A stretch of 64,000 nucleotides of DNA, from contig JBGCGD010000011.1 in the NCBI GenBank assembly GCA_045110515.1, forward strand, positions 124,001 through 188,000, written 5' to 3'. This DNA comes from Granulosicoccus sp045110515 (GTDB lineage Bacteria > Pseudomonadota > Gammaproteobacteria > Granulosicoccales > Granulosicoccaceae). Shown one piece after another: positions 35,479 through 44,211 of the stretch. Made by a program: the position numbers and the translations under genes. The first letter of the stretch is position 1. Every line of letters starts with the position of its first letter. The notes under the pieces were generated by a model, which did no database searches, was not told where the DNA came from, and worked only from the letters and a program-made list of their open reading frames with translations.

Positions 35479-36798
35479 CTAGAGTCGTGCGTCAACTGAG
35501 TCTTTTGGCAGGATACTTTTTATATCGTAAAGCACATTTTCGGTTTTGCCGAGCTGGCGAATCGCGTCAACGCCCATGGAAACAAATTCCTCATGGGCCA
35601 CAGCGAGGATTATAGCGTCATAGTAATTTTTTTCCGGTGCGCTTATTGTGCTTATGCCGTACTCTCTCTGGGCTTCGTCGGTATCAATCCAGGGGTCATA
35701 GATATCGACATTCGCATGGTAGTTTTGAAGCTCCGAAACGATGTCAACGACTCGAGTGTTTCTAAGGTCAGGGCAGTTCTCTTTGAATGCCAATCCCAGT
35801 ATAAGAATATTTGCACCCACCACATGGACCCGGCGTTTAGTCAACATTTTTACCACTTGTTCTGCGACAAACGGGCCCATTCCGTCGTTGATTTGTCTTC
35901 CCGATAATATAACCTGCGGGTAGTAACCGATTTCCTGTGCCTTATGAGTCAAGTAGTAAGGGTCCACGCTGATGCAATGTCCGCCAACAAGTCCAGGTCG
36001 GAAATTTAGAAAATTCCACTTTGTACCGGCAGCTTCCAACACTTCAAGTGTGTCAATATCCAGCTTGTCAAATATCAATGCAAGTTCATTGATCAAGGCA
36101 ATGTTTAAATCTCGTTGAGTGTTCTCGATAACTTTCGCGGCCTCGGCCACTTTTATAGAACTCGCTAAATGTGTCCCCGCCGTTATTATGCGCTTGTAGA
36201 GCTCGTCAATAGCTTGGGCTACTTCGGGAGTAGAGCCGGATGTGACCTTCATGATGGTACTTACCCGGTGCTCTTTGTCTCCGGGATTAATACGTTCAGG
36301 ACTGTAGCCTGCAAAAAAGTCCTGATTAAATACCATTCCGGATTCGCGCTCCAAAATGGGAATGCACACTTCTTCAGTAGCACCCGGGTATACCGTTGAT
36401 TCATAAACAACCACAGAGTTCGCTTTCATCACCTTGCCGATTGTTTCGCTGGCTTTTATTAGAGGTGTCAAATCTGGCTGTTTATGACGATTGATTGGTG
36501 TGGGTACAGTCACGATAAATACTTTGCAATCGGCGAGATCTTCCGGGTTGCATGTATAGCTGAGCTGGTTTGATTCAGCCATTTCTTCCTTAGACACTTC
36601 CAAGGTTCTATCAAAGCCTGCTTGCAACTCAGATATTCTTTCGGCGTGAATGTCGAAGCCGATGGTCGGGCTAGCTTTGCCAAATTCTGCGGCCAGTGGC
36701 AGGCCTACGTAACCTAAGCCTATTACAGCGATTTTGTCGCTAGCAGCGATAGTGAACATTGAGTCGTGAGATTCCATTTTCGTAGTTGGTGAAATCAT
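35479..36798 (-). CDS. UDP-N-acetyl-D-galactosamine / UDP-sugar 6-dehydrogenase (TviB/WbpO-like)
   Basis: It oxidises a UDP-hexose(amine) at C6 to the uronate with two NAD+. The 439-residue protein has the Rossmann GLGYVG at 27-32 and an active-site cysteine Cys275 in GGHCISVDPYY. It also has LAFKENCPDLRNTRV in the C-terminal domain. These features match the TviB/WbpO branch that makes UDP-GalNAcA rather than UDP-glucose dehydrogenase. The first 13 residues before Met14 are not typical, so ATG 36759 could be the true start. The product would feed the exopolysaccharide made by the genes that follow. Confidence 0.9.
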   Translation of the reverse strand: MISPTTKMESHDSMFTIAASDKIAVIGLGYVGLPLAAEFGKASPTIGFDIHAERISELQAGFDRTLEVSKEEMAESNQLSYTCNPEDLADCKVFIVTVPTPINRHKQPDLTPLIKASETIGKVMKANSVVVYESTVYPGATEEVCIPILERESGMVFNQDFFAGYSPERINPGDKEHRVSTIMKVTSGSTPEVAQAIDELYKRIITAGTHLASSIKVAEAAKVIENTQRDLNIALINELALIFDKLDIDTLEVLEAAGTKWNFLNFRPGLVGGHCISVDPYYLTHKAQEIGYYPQVILSGRQINDGMGPFVAEQVVKMLTKRRVHVVGANILILGLAFKENCPDLRNTRVVDIVSELQNYHANVDIYDPWIDTDEAQREYGISTISAPEKNYYDAIILAVAHEEFVSMGVDAIRQLGKTENVLYDIKSILPKDSVDARL

Positions 36799-37055
36799 CG
36801 CTAATCAGCGATGTAATCGACGGTCGCAGATTACAAACAACAGGTTTTGCTAACGTGTAGACAATTGTTTGGCGTTGTTCGGTGTACTGTTCACATCGTG
36901 AAGACTAAGGATTTGTGTTGCTAAGTTTATGCCAGATATCGGCTATTAGCTTGAAAATGTGTGGGGTAGTTACCAGAAAGGGCGAGCTAGATCTCACCTC
37001 AGCGTACATTACATGACAGACGTTTCGGGCACTAAATGGCCCGAAATTAGTCAAC

Positions 37056-37658
37056 TTAACGAATAAATGCGCCTTTGGTCTGACCCCGGCGGATTTCTGC
37101 TGGAGTGGGAGTGAACTCGCTCTCGGGTGCTTCTCGTAACACTTGTTGACCTTTCTGTAAATTTTGCAGGTTCGCTTTTCGGTCGAGAATAAAGAACAAC
37201 ACGATGGTGGAAAAAATGACAAAGCAGGCGGTTAATATCCAGATGATTTTTCGTGCTGGATTAGGTTTTATGATTCTCTCGTCGATTTTGTCATCATCGC
37301 GGGAGAGTTTGTCCAAGTTTAGATTTGCTGGATCAACCTTTCCACGTGCTCCGGCATTGTTTGCTGACCCGTTCAGTTCCGCATCGGGCCTCGGGACTTC
37401 CGGTACGATATCTTGAAACGGCAAACTACCATACTGCTTGTAGAATGCCTTAAGGTGGTTATATGACTTGTTAAGCGCAATAAACTGTTTTTGTGCATGT
37501 ATTCGTTCTCGCGGCTTATCAGAGTATTTATCAGGATGCCATATATGCACGAGCTTACGATAATGAAGTCGCGCGGTTTTCCAATCGGCTGTGTTTTCCA
37601 GGCGCAGATTGGCGTAATCTGCGTTGAAGTCGTTAGGGCCGTCGGTGTGTTCGTTCAT
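37056..37658 (-). CDS. Membrane-anchored J-domain protein
   Basis: From ATG 37658 the product has 200 residues. Residues about 11-80 form a J domain with the HPD motif at 41-43 in VHIWHPDKYSD, the DnaK-stimulating loop. A charged linker follows (about 85-135), then one TM helix at 138-158 after KPNPARK and a 42-residue tail. By the positive-inside rule the J domain faces the cytoplasm. No zinc-finger or substrate-binding domain of DnaJ is present. A GTG at 37685 would add nine residues. It is divergent from the polysaccharide export genes. The client is unknown; the polysaccharide machinery is an inference from place. Confidence 0.85.
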   Translation of the reverse strand: MNEHTDGPNDFNADYANLRLENTADWKTARLHYRKLVHIWHPDKYSDKPRERIHAQKQFIALNKSYNHLKAFYKQYGSLPFQDIVPEVPRPDAELNGSANNAGARGKVDPANLNLDKLSRDDDKIDERIIKPNPARKIIWILTACFVIFSTIVLFFILDRKANLQNLQKGQQVLREAPESEFTPTPAEIRRGQTKGAFIR

Positions 37659-37799
37659 CGTGGTCAGCTTACCGTCCGTTAACACTACAAATCGATAGAT
37701 CTAGGGATAATTAGCTCGATGATACTAAGCTAACCAGCCATCTCAATAGACATACCCTGCATTATCTACAGTTTTTAACGGCAGGGCTGAGCATTAAAA

Positions 37800-37829
37800 T
37801 TGCATTTGTTTAACATGCTAGCGTTATAT
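37800..37829 (+). promoter_or_regulatory. Possible promoter of the exopolysaccharide operon
   Basis: TTGCAT (37800-37805) and TTATAT (37824-37829) are 18 bases apart in the 294-base divergent gap between the J-domain gene and the export gene. It would give a leader of about 115 bases. This is the best sigma-70-like pair in the gap, but it is unproven. Confidence 0.35.
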
Positions 37830-37952
37830 CAAGTGTTGCCGCAATTAGCCGCTAGCAGTATTCAGATAAAATTTCAGATTTGCTACGCGTCAGCATTTGT
37901 GACGGATTTCAAATTTTGAGTCAGTTCGGGTGTCTTGGAGGCCAACAGTTTA

Positions 37953-38576
37953 ATGAACGCTCTGCGTATTTTCATATTACTAGCTGTATGCACGCTGACC
38001 GCATGTGTGGGAACTCGTGGGCCTGTAAGCGAAGGCCAGCGACCGCCGGAGATCTCGCGCAGCCAAACACCCCAGTTCCGCCTGGGTACCGGCGATGTAA
38101 TCAGCGTTAGTGTGTGGAAAAACCCGGATTTGTCCGCACGAGTGCCGGTTCGTCCTGATGGATATGTGTCCTTGCCACTGGTCGGAGAGGTTATCGCCGG
38201 CGGTAGAACCCCGGTGGAGATTGCAGCGGACATAGAGCGGAAGTTAACTCAGTTTATTCGCACACCAAAGGTTTCGGTCATTGTTGAGGAGATCCCGAGT
38301 GCTGAATTTCAAAATCGGGTTCGTGTTGTTGGTGGTGTCGCCGATCCCAAGTCCATCTCTCACCGGGACGGCATGACAATCATAGATCTTGTGTTGGAGG
38401 CGGGTGGCGTAAACGAATTTGCCTCACCGAACGCTGCAAAACTCTACAGAACAATAGACGGTGTGGCCCGTGTATTTGATGTTTTTTTAGCGGACATTTT
38501 AATCAAGGGACTGCTGGATACAAACTACCCGTTGATGCCAGGTGATGTAATCACTGTTCCAGAACGTCGTTTTTAA
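37953..38576 (+). CDS. Polysaccharide export lipoprotein (Wza/GumB-like, PEP-CTERM locus type)
   Basis: The family forms an outer-membrane-linked channel for exopolysaccharide export. ATG 37953 (TTGGAGG eleven bases upstream) gives 207 residues with a lipoprotein signal whose lipobox is LTAC, Cys18. A poly-export domain follows: FRLGTGDVISVSVWKNPDLS and VRPDGYVSLPLVGEV. A SLBB-type region (NRVRVVGGVADPKSIS) comes next. It is shorter than E. coli Wza and lacks its C-terminal helix, as in the EpsD/GumB type. It opens the export-chain-length-kinase-barrel series. Confidence 0.9.
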   Translation: MNALRIFILLAVCTLTACVGTRGPVSEGQRPPEISRSQTPQFRLGTGDVISVSVWKNPDLSARVPVRPDGYVSLPLVGEVIAGGRTPVEIAADIERKLTQFIRTPKVSVIVEEIPSAEFQNRVRVVGGVADPKSISHRDGMTIIDLVLEAGGVNEFASPNAAKLYRTIDGVARVFDVFLADILIKGLLDTNYPLMPGDVITVPERRF

Positions 38577-38643
38577 AATAAACGCAAGCCAACAGGCGCT
38601 GTTTCTGAATCACGCGTACCTAGTTTAATGAAGCCCGAAGTAT

Positions 38644-40233
38644 ATGAACAATATAACGCTTGACGAGATGTTGCCACTCCTAAGGAGGGAGGCGCTGGCG
38701 CGTAGCGGAACGCTTTTAGCAATCTTTATCGGTATCAATCTTGTATTTATGGCCGTCGGTCTTGTGTGGGAGAAAAAATATACATCCTCAGTACAGTTGT
38801 ATGTCGATGATAGGAATTTGGTCGACCCTCATTTGGTAGGTCCCCTTTTATCTACCGCTAAAACGGCAGACAGAAATGCGGTCAAGGTGGCAAAACAAGA
38901 GCTTTTTTCAGTTGATATTCTTGATACCGTACTCGATGAAGTCGGCTTTGCCGACGAAACTACGACACCGATAGAAAGAGAAGAACTAAGGGACGATCTC
39001 ATCGACGCGACTAAGGTTTCAAACATAAGCAACCAATTGCTAGAGTTTTCTTTTTGGAACCCAGACCCAACTGTCGCCTTTAAAACGACAAGTCTCTATG
39101 CCGAATTATTTCTGAAGAAAACCATGGATTCGACAAACGTCGAAACCACAGAGGCGTTTGAGTTCATCCTAGATCAAGTTGCAACGTACCGTACCCGACT
39201 AGAAGATGCAGAGCGCCGCCTCGAAGTTTTTAGAACCCAGAATCCCGGTGTCATCACACTTGAAGGTGGAAACGTCAATGCACGAATTATCGAGCTCCAA
39301 CGTGACTACGAGCAAACCACGTTACTCTTTGCTCAAGTAGATCAGTCTCGAAGTACTCTAGAGGCCGAGCTCGCTAACGAATCTTCCACGATTGCCCGCG
39401 ATTTTCAGGTTGGACAAGCTCAAGATCAGATCGCTTCGCTACAGGCGCAAATTGATGTCCTCAAGCTGTCGTATACGGACGATTACCCGGACATCATCCG
39501 CCTTAGGCAGCAGATTGAAGATATCAAAATATCAGCAGCAGAAAGACTCCGAGTTGCCAGTGAGCAAGGGCCAGCGACGGCTGCATTTAGTGTGGGTGGG
39601 CAGGCGTATTCAGGCGCTGCAAACCTCAGTCCGGTTTATCAACAACTAAGAAGTGATTTGGCCCGAGCATCTGCTGAGGCTGATTCTCTGAAATCCAGAC
39701 TTCGGCAAATCGAGGTGCTGATCAATAATGAGATTGCGCGTTCTGAAACATCTGCTCAGGCGGAGAGAAAGCTCAATGAACTAACTCGTGACTATGAAAT
39801 TAATAAAGAAATCTACGAGGGGCTTTTGAAGAAGCAGGAGAGTGCTCGAATCACTATGACACTGGGTAATGAGCAACAAGGTGTCTTGTATCGTATTCAA
39901 CAGAAAGCTAATTTCCCGGTGCGGCCCTCTGGACTGCGTTTCGTGTATATCGTTTTTCTGGGTTTACTCTTAGCCAGCGCTTTGCCGTTTGTCTACCTTG
40001 TTATGTTCCTTAAATTAGATCCCAGAATCCGCACGGGATCAGCGATCACCGATTTATTGGAACTGCCTTTGCTTACGGTTGTTCCTCATATGAGATCTCC
40101 AAAAGAAACTGATCCGTTTTTCCGACGTCCGTCAGCTTTGTTAGCTGCCGTTGCGGGGGTCTGCGCGATGTATGTGCTCGTTTTCCTAATCAAGCTGGCG
40201 ATTGAGCTGGCTACGTCCGGGAGTATTTCATGA
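38644..40233 (+). CDS. Polysaccharide chain-length determinant protein (Wzz/GNVR family)
   Basis: A polysaccharide co-polymerase of the inner membrane that sets chain length. The 529 residues contain a TM at about 23-42 and a Wzz domain. A long periplasmic coiled-coil region with heptad-like stretches follows (about 175-405), then a second TM at about 430-456 after the proline-rich NFPVRPSGLR. An unusual third TM (about 497-521) lies close to the end. The three-TM form without a fused kinase is typical of exosortase-associated chain-length proteins. The kinase homologue is the next gene, overlapping by four bases. Confidence 0.9.
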   Translation: MNNITLDEMLPLLRREALARSGTLLAIFIGINLVFMAVGLVWEKKYTSSVQLYVDDRNLVDPHLVGPLLSTAKTADRNAVKVAKQELFSVDILDTVLDEVGFADETTTPIEREELRDDLIDATKVSNISNQLLEFSFWNPDPTVAFKTTSLYAELFLKKTMDSTNVETTEAFEFILDQVATYRTRLEDAERRLEVFRTQNPGVITLEGGNVNARIIELQRDYEQTTLLFAQVDQSRSTLEAELANESSTIARDFQVGQAQDQIASLQAQIDVLKLSYTDDYPDIIRLRQQIEDIKISAAERLRVASEQGPATAAFSVGGQAYSGAANLSPVYQQLRSDLARASAEADSLKSRLRQIEVLINNEIARSETSAQAERKLNELTRDYEINKEIYEGLLKKQESARITMTLGNEQQGVLYRIQQKANFPVRPSGLRFVYIVFLGLLLASALPFVYLVMFLKLDPRIRTGSAITDLLELPLLTVVPHMRSPKETDPFFRRPSALLAAVAGVCAMYVLVFLIKLAIELATSGSIS

Positions 40234-41105
40234 GCCGCGACCACCCAAAGGCAGCTAACATTCGTTCTATGCTTAATCAAATGCCGGGCAAGTCTGCTCG
40301 GCGTGCGATGAAAGGAGGGAATTCGTTACCGGTGCCGCGTGCTGAAAAACAGCGCTACAGCACTGGGCTTCAGGCTGCAAATGACAATGTTAGTTTGGCC
40401 GATAGGGCTCGTGCTGACATCGCTAACATGCAAGATGAGAAGTTGTTTAGCGATAGACAGCTGGATCTGCTGGGAATCATTCACCCGCGTTCTAAAAACA
40501 CTGCCATGGTTGACTCGATGCGTCAACTCCGGACAAAACTTTACAGCCTTATGCCGGAAGGTAATTTTAGCGTTTTGATTAGCTCAGTGGTTCCGGGAGG
40601 TGGCGGCAGTTTTGTCAGTTTAAACCTGGCAGCTACCATTGCATTCGATAAGGCGCGCACTGCCATGTTAGTTGAAGCTAACCTTCATACACCTATTCTT
40701 CATAAGCTCATGAAGCTAATCGGTCAGGAACATTCCGCGGGCTTACTGGAATATCTAGAACGCCCCGAGCTTGGCGTTGAGCATATCGTGAATCCCAGTG
40801 GTATACCTCGGATGCGTTGCATACCTATTGGAAGTCATCGGGAAATCAGTGCCGAACATTTTACGAGTGCGCGTTACAAGCAATTTATGCTTGATATCAA
40901 AGAGAGGTATGACAATCGATTTGTCATTGTGGATGGTCCATCAATGACAACATCTGCAGATGCGCGAATCTTGTCTGAAATTTGTGATTTTACTGTGCTT
41001 GTTGTTCCGTACGGCGGCATTACGCCGGGCACTCTCGATTCCATCATCGATGAAATTGATGAGAGGCGCTTGGCAGGTATTGTAATAAATAATGAGCCAG
41101 TTTGA
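40230..41105 (+). CDS. BY-kinase homologue with degenerate ATP site (probable pseudokinase)
   Basis: The 291-residue product has the CpsD/CapB fold of bacterial tyrosine kinases that partner a chain-length protein: SMRQLRTKLY (about 96-105), the P-loop region at 117-133, and Walker B FVIVDGP at 231-237. The P-loop reads PGGGGSF (122-128), where active members have PGEGKS, so the ATP-binding lysine is glycine 126. The A' motif reads VEANLHTP, where active members have IDADLRRP. No tyrosine cluster ends the protein. The frame is intact and overlaps both neighbours, so it is likely expressed. A structural or regulatory role with the chain-length protein is an inference. Confidence 0.85.
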   Translation: MSRDHPKAANIRSMLNQMPGKSARRAMKGGNSLPVPRAEKQRYSTGLQAANDNVSLADRARADIANMQDEKLFSDRQLDLLGIIHPRSKNTAMVDSMRQLRTKLYSLMPEGNFSVLISSVVPGGGGSFVSLNLAATIAFDKARTAMLVEANLHTPILHKLMKLIGQEHSAGLLEYLERPELGVEHIVNPSGIPRMRCIPIGSHREISAEHFTSARYKQFMLDIKERYDNRFVIVDGPSMTTSADARILSEICDFTVLVVPYGGITPGTLDSIIDEIDERRLAGIVINNEPV

Positions 41106-42615
41106 GCCCAGCAAATACATATCGCTTTTAAGAGTGCTTGCTCCCATGGCGAAGAAGTTAATTCGAAGAGTTACCAAACTGATGGTAGTGCTCGCGATGG
41201 GCGCGTCTTGGGGGTCGGCCGCCGCCTTGGAGTTGGGTATCGAAGGGTTCCTCGGTTATGAATCCCAACAGAATATCAATGACTCCACGATAGACGGCGA
41301 GTTGGCAGTGGAACCTAAAGTTCTCAATAGTGTTATCAGCGTTTTTGGCGAACAGCGTGGCAGGATATTACGTGCTGATTTCTCAGGAGAGCTTGAAACT
41401 GAGAGTGATCTTGAGGATGAGAATTACAACGTTGCCACAGTCACTCGTTTTGCCGGAGCAGGTGAGTTATCCATTACACCCAGAGCGTTCCGCTGGTACT
41501 TCGGTGACGTACTTGCAGCTGTTCGCAATCCTGATGCTTTTCGAATTGCAGACGATATCAATGAAAACTCTATCAACCTGTTTGTAACCGGCCCCACCTT
41601 TGAGTCGGTTACTGAAGGTGTTAGTGCAACTGAAGCCCGATTGTTTTATCTACATCAATCTCAGGATGGTGAAGAACCGCAGTCAATTTATAATTTTAGT
41701 GTTCGACATCAATGGGATGCCTCGGTAAGCAGTTTCTACGGCGTCAGATTTAACGATATTTATACCGCCGTTGCAGAAGATCCCAATTTTAATCCGGCTC
41801 TGGGTGAAGCGCCTGACGGGGACTTTAACAGAATGACGCTGGCTGTTTTTAGCAACCGTACCAGAGGATCTTCTGAGTTTTACGGTGAGCTAGGTGCTAC
41901 ACGATATGACACTGATACCGAATCAATTACCGGTTTAGCTGCAGGCTTGCGGTATACGAGAATACTGGGCCCCAGAACGACGTTTGATACGGGTATCACA
42001 CATACCTTAAACGATCAGACTCTGAATACTATCGAAGCATTGTTGATCAATGATGGTGATGATGCGGGATTACAGCCGGAGGTGGACGGAATATTTGCGG
42101 AAACCCGAATTGATGCGCGCTATCAACTCGAATTGCCGCGATCACGATTTGAATTCATCGTAGGCTTGGCCCAATTGGGCTACAAGGCGCTAACCGGCGA
42201 TGCCGCTATTTTTCTAGCGGTGGATGGTGAAGACCAGAACCAAGGAACCGTAACCGCCGTGTATTCGAAAGAACTCAGCCCGCGATGGGAGGCCTCTTTA
42301 TCAGGAGTGTTCGAACGCTCGGAGTATGTTAATCGAGAAGATAGGTCTGATGCGGCTCTGATTACAGGCGTTTTGGGTTACACGCTGACGCGTTCTTTAG
42401 ATTTAGAAATTTCCTTGGTTTACGATGCCGGAGAAGGCTTAAGAACCCGGTTTAATCGTGTTGTTGATCCTTCAGCGGAAAGCGGATTTAGCATCGTCCG
42501 CGATGAGTTCGAAACTGACGAAAGCTTAACACGGGCGTCAATTGGCATTCGTTGGGCCCCTCCGACAAGAGCCTCGCGGGATTTAACCTTGCGGCTTAAT
42601 TCATTAATGCAGTGA
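41092..42615 (+). CDS. Outer-membrane beta-barrel protein of the exopolysaccharide locus
   Basis: Up to 507 residues. A signal peptide is visible when translation starts at ATG 41146 (MAKKLIRR..., cleavage near GSAAA), but ATG 41092, which overlaps the kinase gene by 14 bases, is also in frame. Neither has a strong ribosome site. The mature part is rich in alternating polar/aromatic strands (for example YNFSVRHQWDASVSSFYGVRF and SLDLEISLVYDAG). It resembles the barrel proteins found next to PEP-CTERM-type export genes, probably an export pore or scaffold. No enzyme motif was seen. Confidence 0.75.
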   Translation: MSQFEPSKYISLLRVLAPMAKKLIRRVTKLMVVLAMGASWGSAAALELGIEGFLGYESQQNINDSTIDGELAVEPKVLNSVISVFGEQRGRILRADFSGELETESDLEDENYNVATVTRFAGAGELSITPRAFRWYFGDVLAAVRNPDAFRIADDINENSINLFVTGPTFESVTEGVSATEARLFYLHQSQDGEEPQSIYNFSVRHQWDASVSSFYGVRFNDIYTAVAEDPNFNPALGEAPDGDFNRMTLAVFSNRTRGSSEFYGELGATRYDTDTESITGLAAGLRYTRILGPRTTFDTGITHTLNDQTLNTIEALLINDGDDAGLQPEVDGIFAETRIDARYQLELPRSRFEFIVGLAQLGYKALTGDAAIFLAVDGEDQNQGTVTAVYSKELSPRWEASLSGVFERSEYVNREDRSDAALITGVLGYTLTRSLDLEISLVYDAGEGLRTRFNRVVDPSAESGFSIVRDEFETDESLTRASIGIRWAPPTRASRDLTLRLNSLMQ

Positions 42616-42765
42616 TATAGAAACGAATAGGGAATATTGCATTTGCAGCTAAGCCATTGTTACTTACTGCATTCGAATGGGTGGTAAACATGTTGTGTCA
42701 AGTTAGTCCAAATAGTTTTTTTAAAATCCAGTTACTAGCTATGTTGTTTTTACCGGAAAGTGAAC

Positions 42766-43983
42766 ATGCAATTCCAATCTAGCGAAAATTCGATGGGTGA
42801 TTCGTCGCTGAGCGGTGATTTGAAAGGCTTCCCGCAAAGCGATAGCCATCAGGAGCCACGTTTGGATGGCTTGCGCATTCTCTTTGCTGTCGAGAGCACA
42901 TTCCCTGGGCCAGGTGGCGCGGAAGCGCAAGCACTCAAACTGGCGGTAGTAATGCGAGATCGCGGTGCGTATGTTGAGTTTGTCACTCCCAGAGTGTCAG
43001 CAAGTCAACCGCTTGAAGAAGTCTTCAAAGATTTTACCGTAAAGCGAGTGGATTACCCCCACATTCGTTGGATAGGTCCCCTGTTTTTGATGGTAGGTTT
43101 CGCGCGTTATTTACGTGCTAATGCAGAACGGTTCGATGCTGTGCACGTGCATATAACCTACCTTATGGCCGCAACTGCAGGTTTTGTCCGATCTAAAACT
43201 GGCATTCCAGTAACGACTAAGATTTCTGGTTTTTATGAATTTGAAGGTGGGGTACTGGATCAAAGTAAAAAATATAGTCCACTTAATTTCTTTTTGAGAC
43301 GTGGGCTGCGACAAGTGGATTTCGTACAAGCCATCAGTGAGCAGACGCGCGAAAAACTATTGGCTGCAGATTTCCGTGATAAACAAATTTGCTTTATCCC
43401 TAACGGAGTTGATGTTGGTGTAGACCCGCTTCCCCGACAGGCTGATGATACGCACATCCTGGGCTATTGCGGTCGCCTGCGGGAGGTCAAAGGTGTTCAT
43501 GTCCTCTTCGATGCTGTGGCTGAAATTTTAAAACGCCGTCCGAATGAAAAAATCAGGGTTATCATTGCGGGTGCTGGGACAAGTCAGGAAGATTTACTGG
43601 CTCAAGTAGATCGGCTAAATATCGGTGAGTATGTGGAATGGCTTGGGCTTATTGAAGATACTCAGTCATTCTTCAGATCGGTCGATATATGCGTGCAGCC
43701 TTCATTTGCAGAAGGGTTACCCAATACTGTTATGGAAGCCATGGTTGAGCAGAAGCCAGTTGTAGCATCGGACATTGGTGGTAACAACGACCTAGTGACT
43801 CATGGCGTCACGGGCCTTAGTTTTCCAGCCGGCGATGCAGTGCAACTGGCAGATCAACTGTTGTATCTGATCGACAACCATGACGTGAAGAATTCATTGG
43901 CGTTGGCGGGGCGACAGTTGATTGAAGAACGCTACGACATAGAAAAGGTTGTTACAAAACTGGCGGAACTTTATCGTGACTAA
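42766..43983 (+). CDS. Glycosyltransferase family 4 (GT-B)
   Basis: It transfers a sugar from a nucleotide donor in exopolysaccharide repeat assembly. ATG 42766 (GGAAAG upstream) gives 405 residues; the GTG at 42760 would add two. An N-terminal acceptor domain starts LRILFAVESTFPGPGGAEAQ. The C-terminal domain has GYCGRLREVKGVHVLFDA and the retaining E-x7-E motif FAEGLPNTVMEAM followed by VVASDIGGNND. Donor and acceptor are unknown. Its last bases overlap a deacetylase-like remnant frame. Confidence 0.9.
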   Translation: MQFQSSENSMGDSSLSGDLKGFPQSDSHQEPRLDGLRILFAVESTFPGPGGAEAQALKLAVVMRDRGAYVEFVTPRVSASQPLEEVFKDFTVKRVDYPHIRWIGPLFLMVGFARYLRANAERFDAVHVHITYLMAATAGFVRSKTGIPVTTKISGFYEFEGGVLDQSKKYSPLNFFLRRGLRQVDFVQAISEQTREKLLAADFRDKQICFIPNGVDVGVDPLPRQADDTHILGYCGRLREVKGVHVLFDAVAEILKRRPNEKIRVIIAGAGTSQEDLLAQVDRLNIGEYVEWLGLIEDTQSFFRSVDICVQPSFAEGLPNTVMEAMVEQKPVVASDIGGNNDLVTHGVTGLSFPAGDAVQLADQLLYLIDNHDVKNSLALAGRQLIEERYDIEKVVTKLAELYRD

Positions 43984-44182
43984 AGCTAACAATATCCTCG
44001 TAATGCTATCGATCGATACGGAGTGTGATCATGACGTAAACGGGTTTTCGTCTAATAATAAAGTCGGTGGCGTGCTGACTTGCCTCGTAGAGCTCATGCA
44101 GTGTGAATTCGGGTGGCATGGTGAAGCGGTTGCAAGACGTGCAACTACCTTAGATCTTAACAACGCGTTTCGAGTTAGTTAG
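43976..44182 (+). pseudogene. Remnant of a polysaccharide-deacetylase-like gene (short frame)
   Basis: A 68-codon frame opens at GTG 43976, overlapping the glycosyltransferase stop by eight bases. Its start reads VTKANNILVMLSIDTECDHD, which resembles the first strand and metal-binding aspartate pair of NodB-type deacetylases. After about 25 residues the similarity fades and the frame ends early, without the histidine motif. It fits an internally deleted or truncated gene. A genuine small protein is also possible. The active deacetylase may be the one at 45718. Confidence 0.4.
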
Positions 44183-44211
44183 ATTGAAATGAACCACATC
44201 GAGCCGACAAT

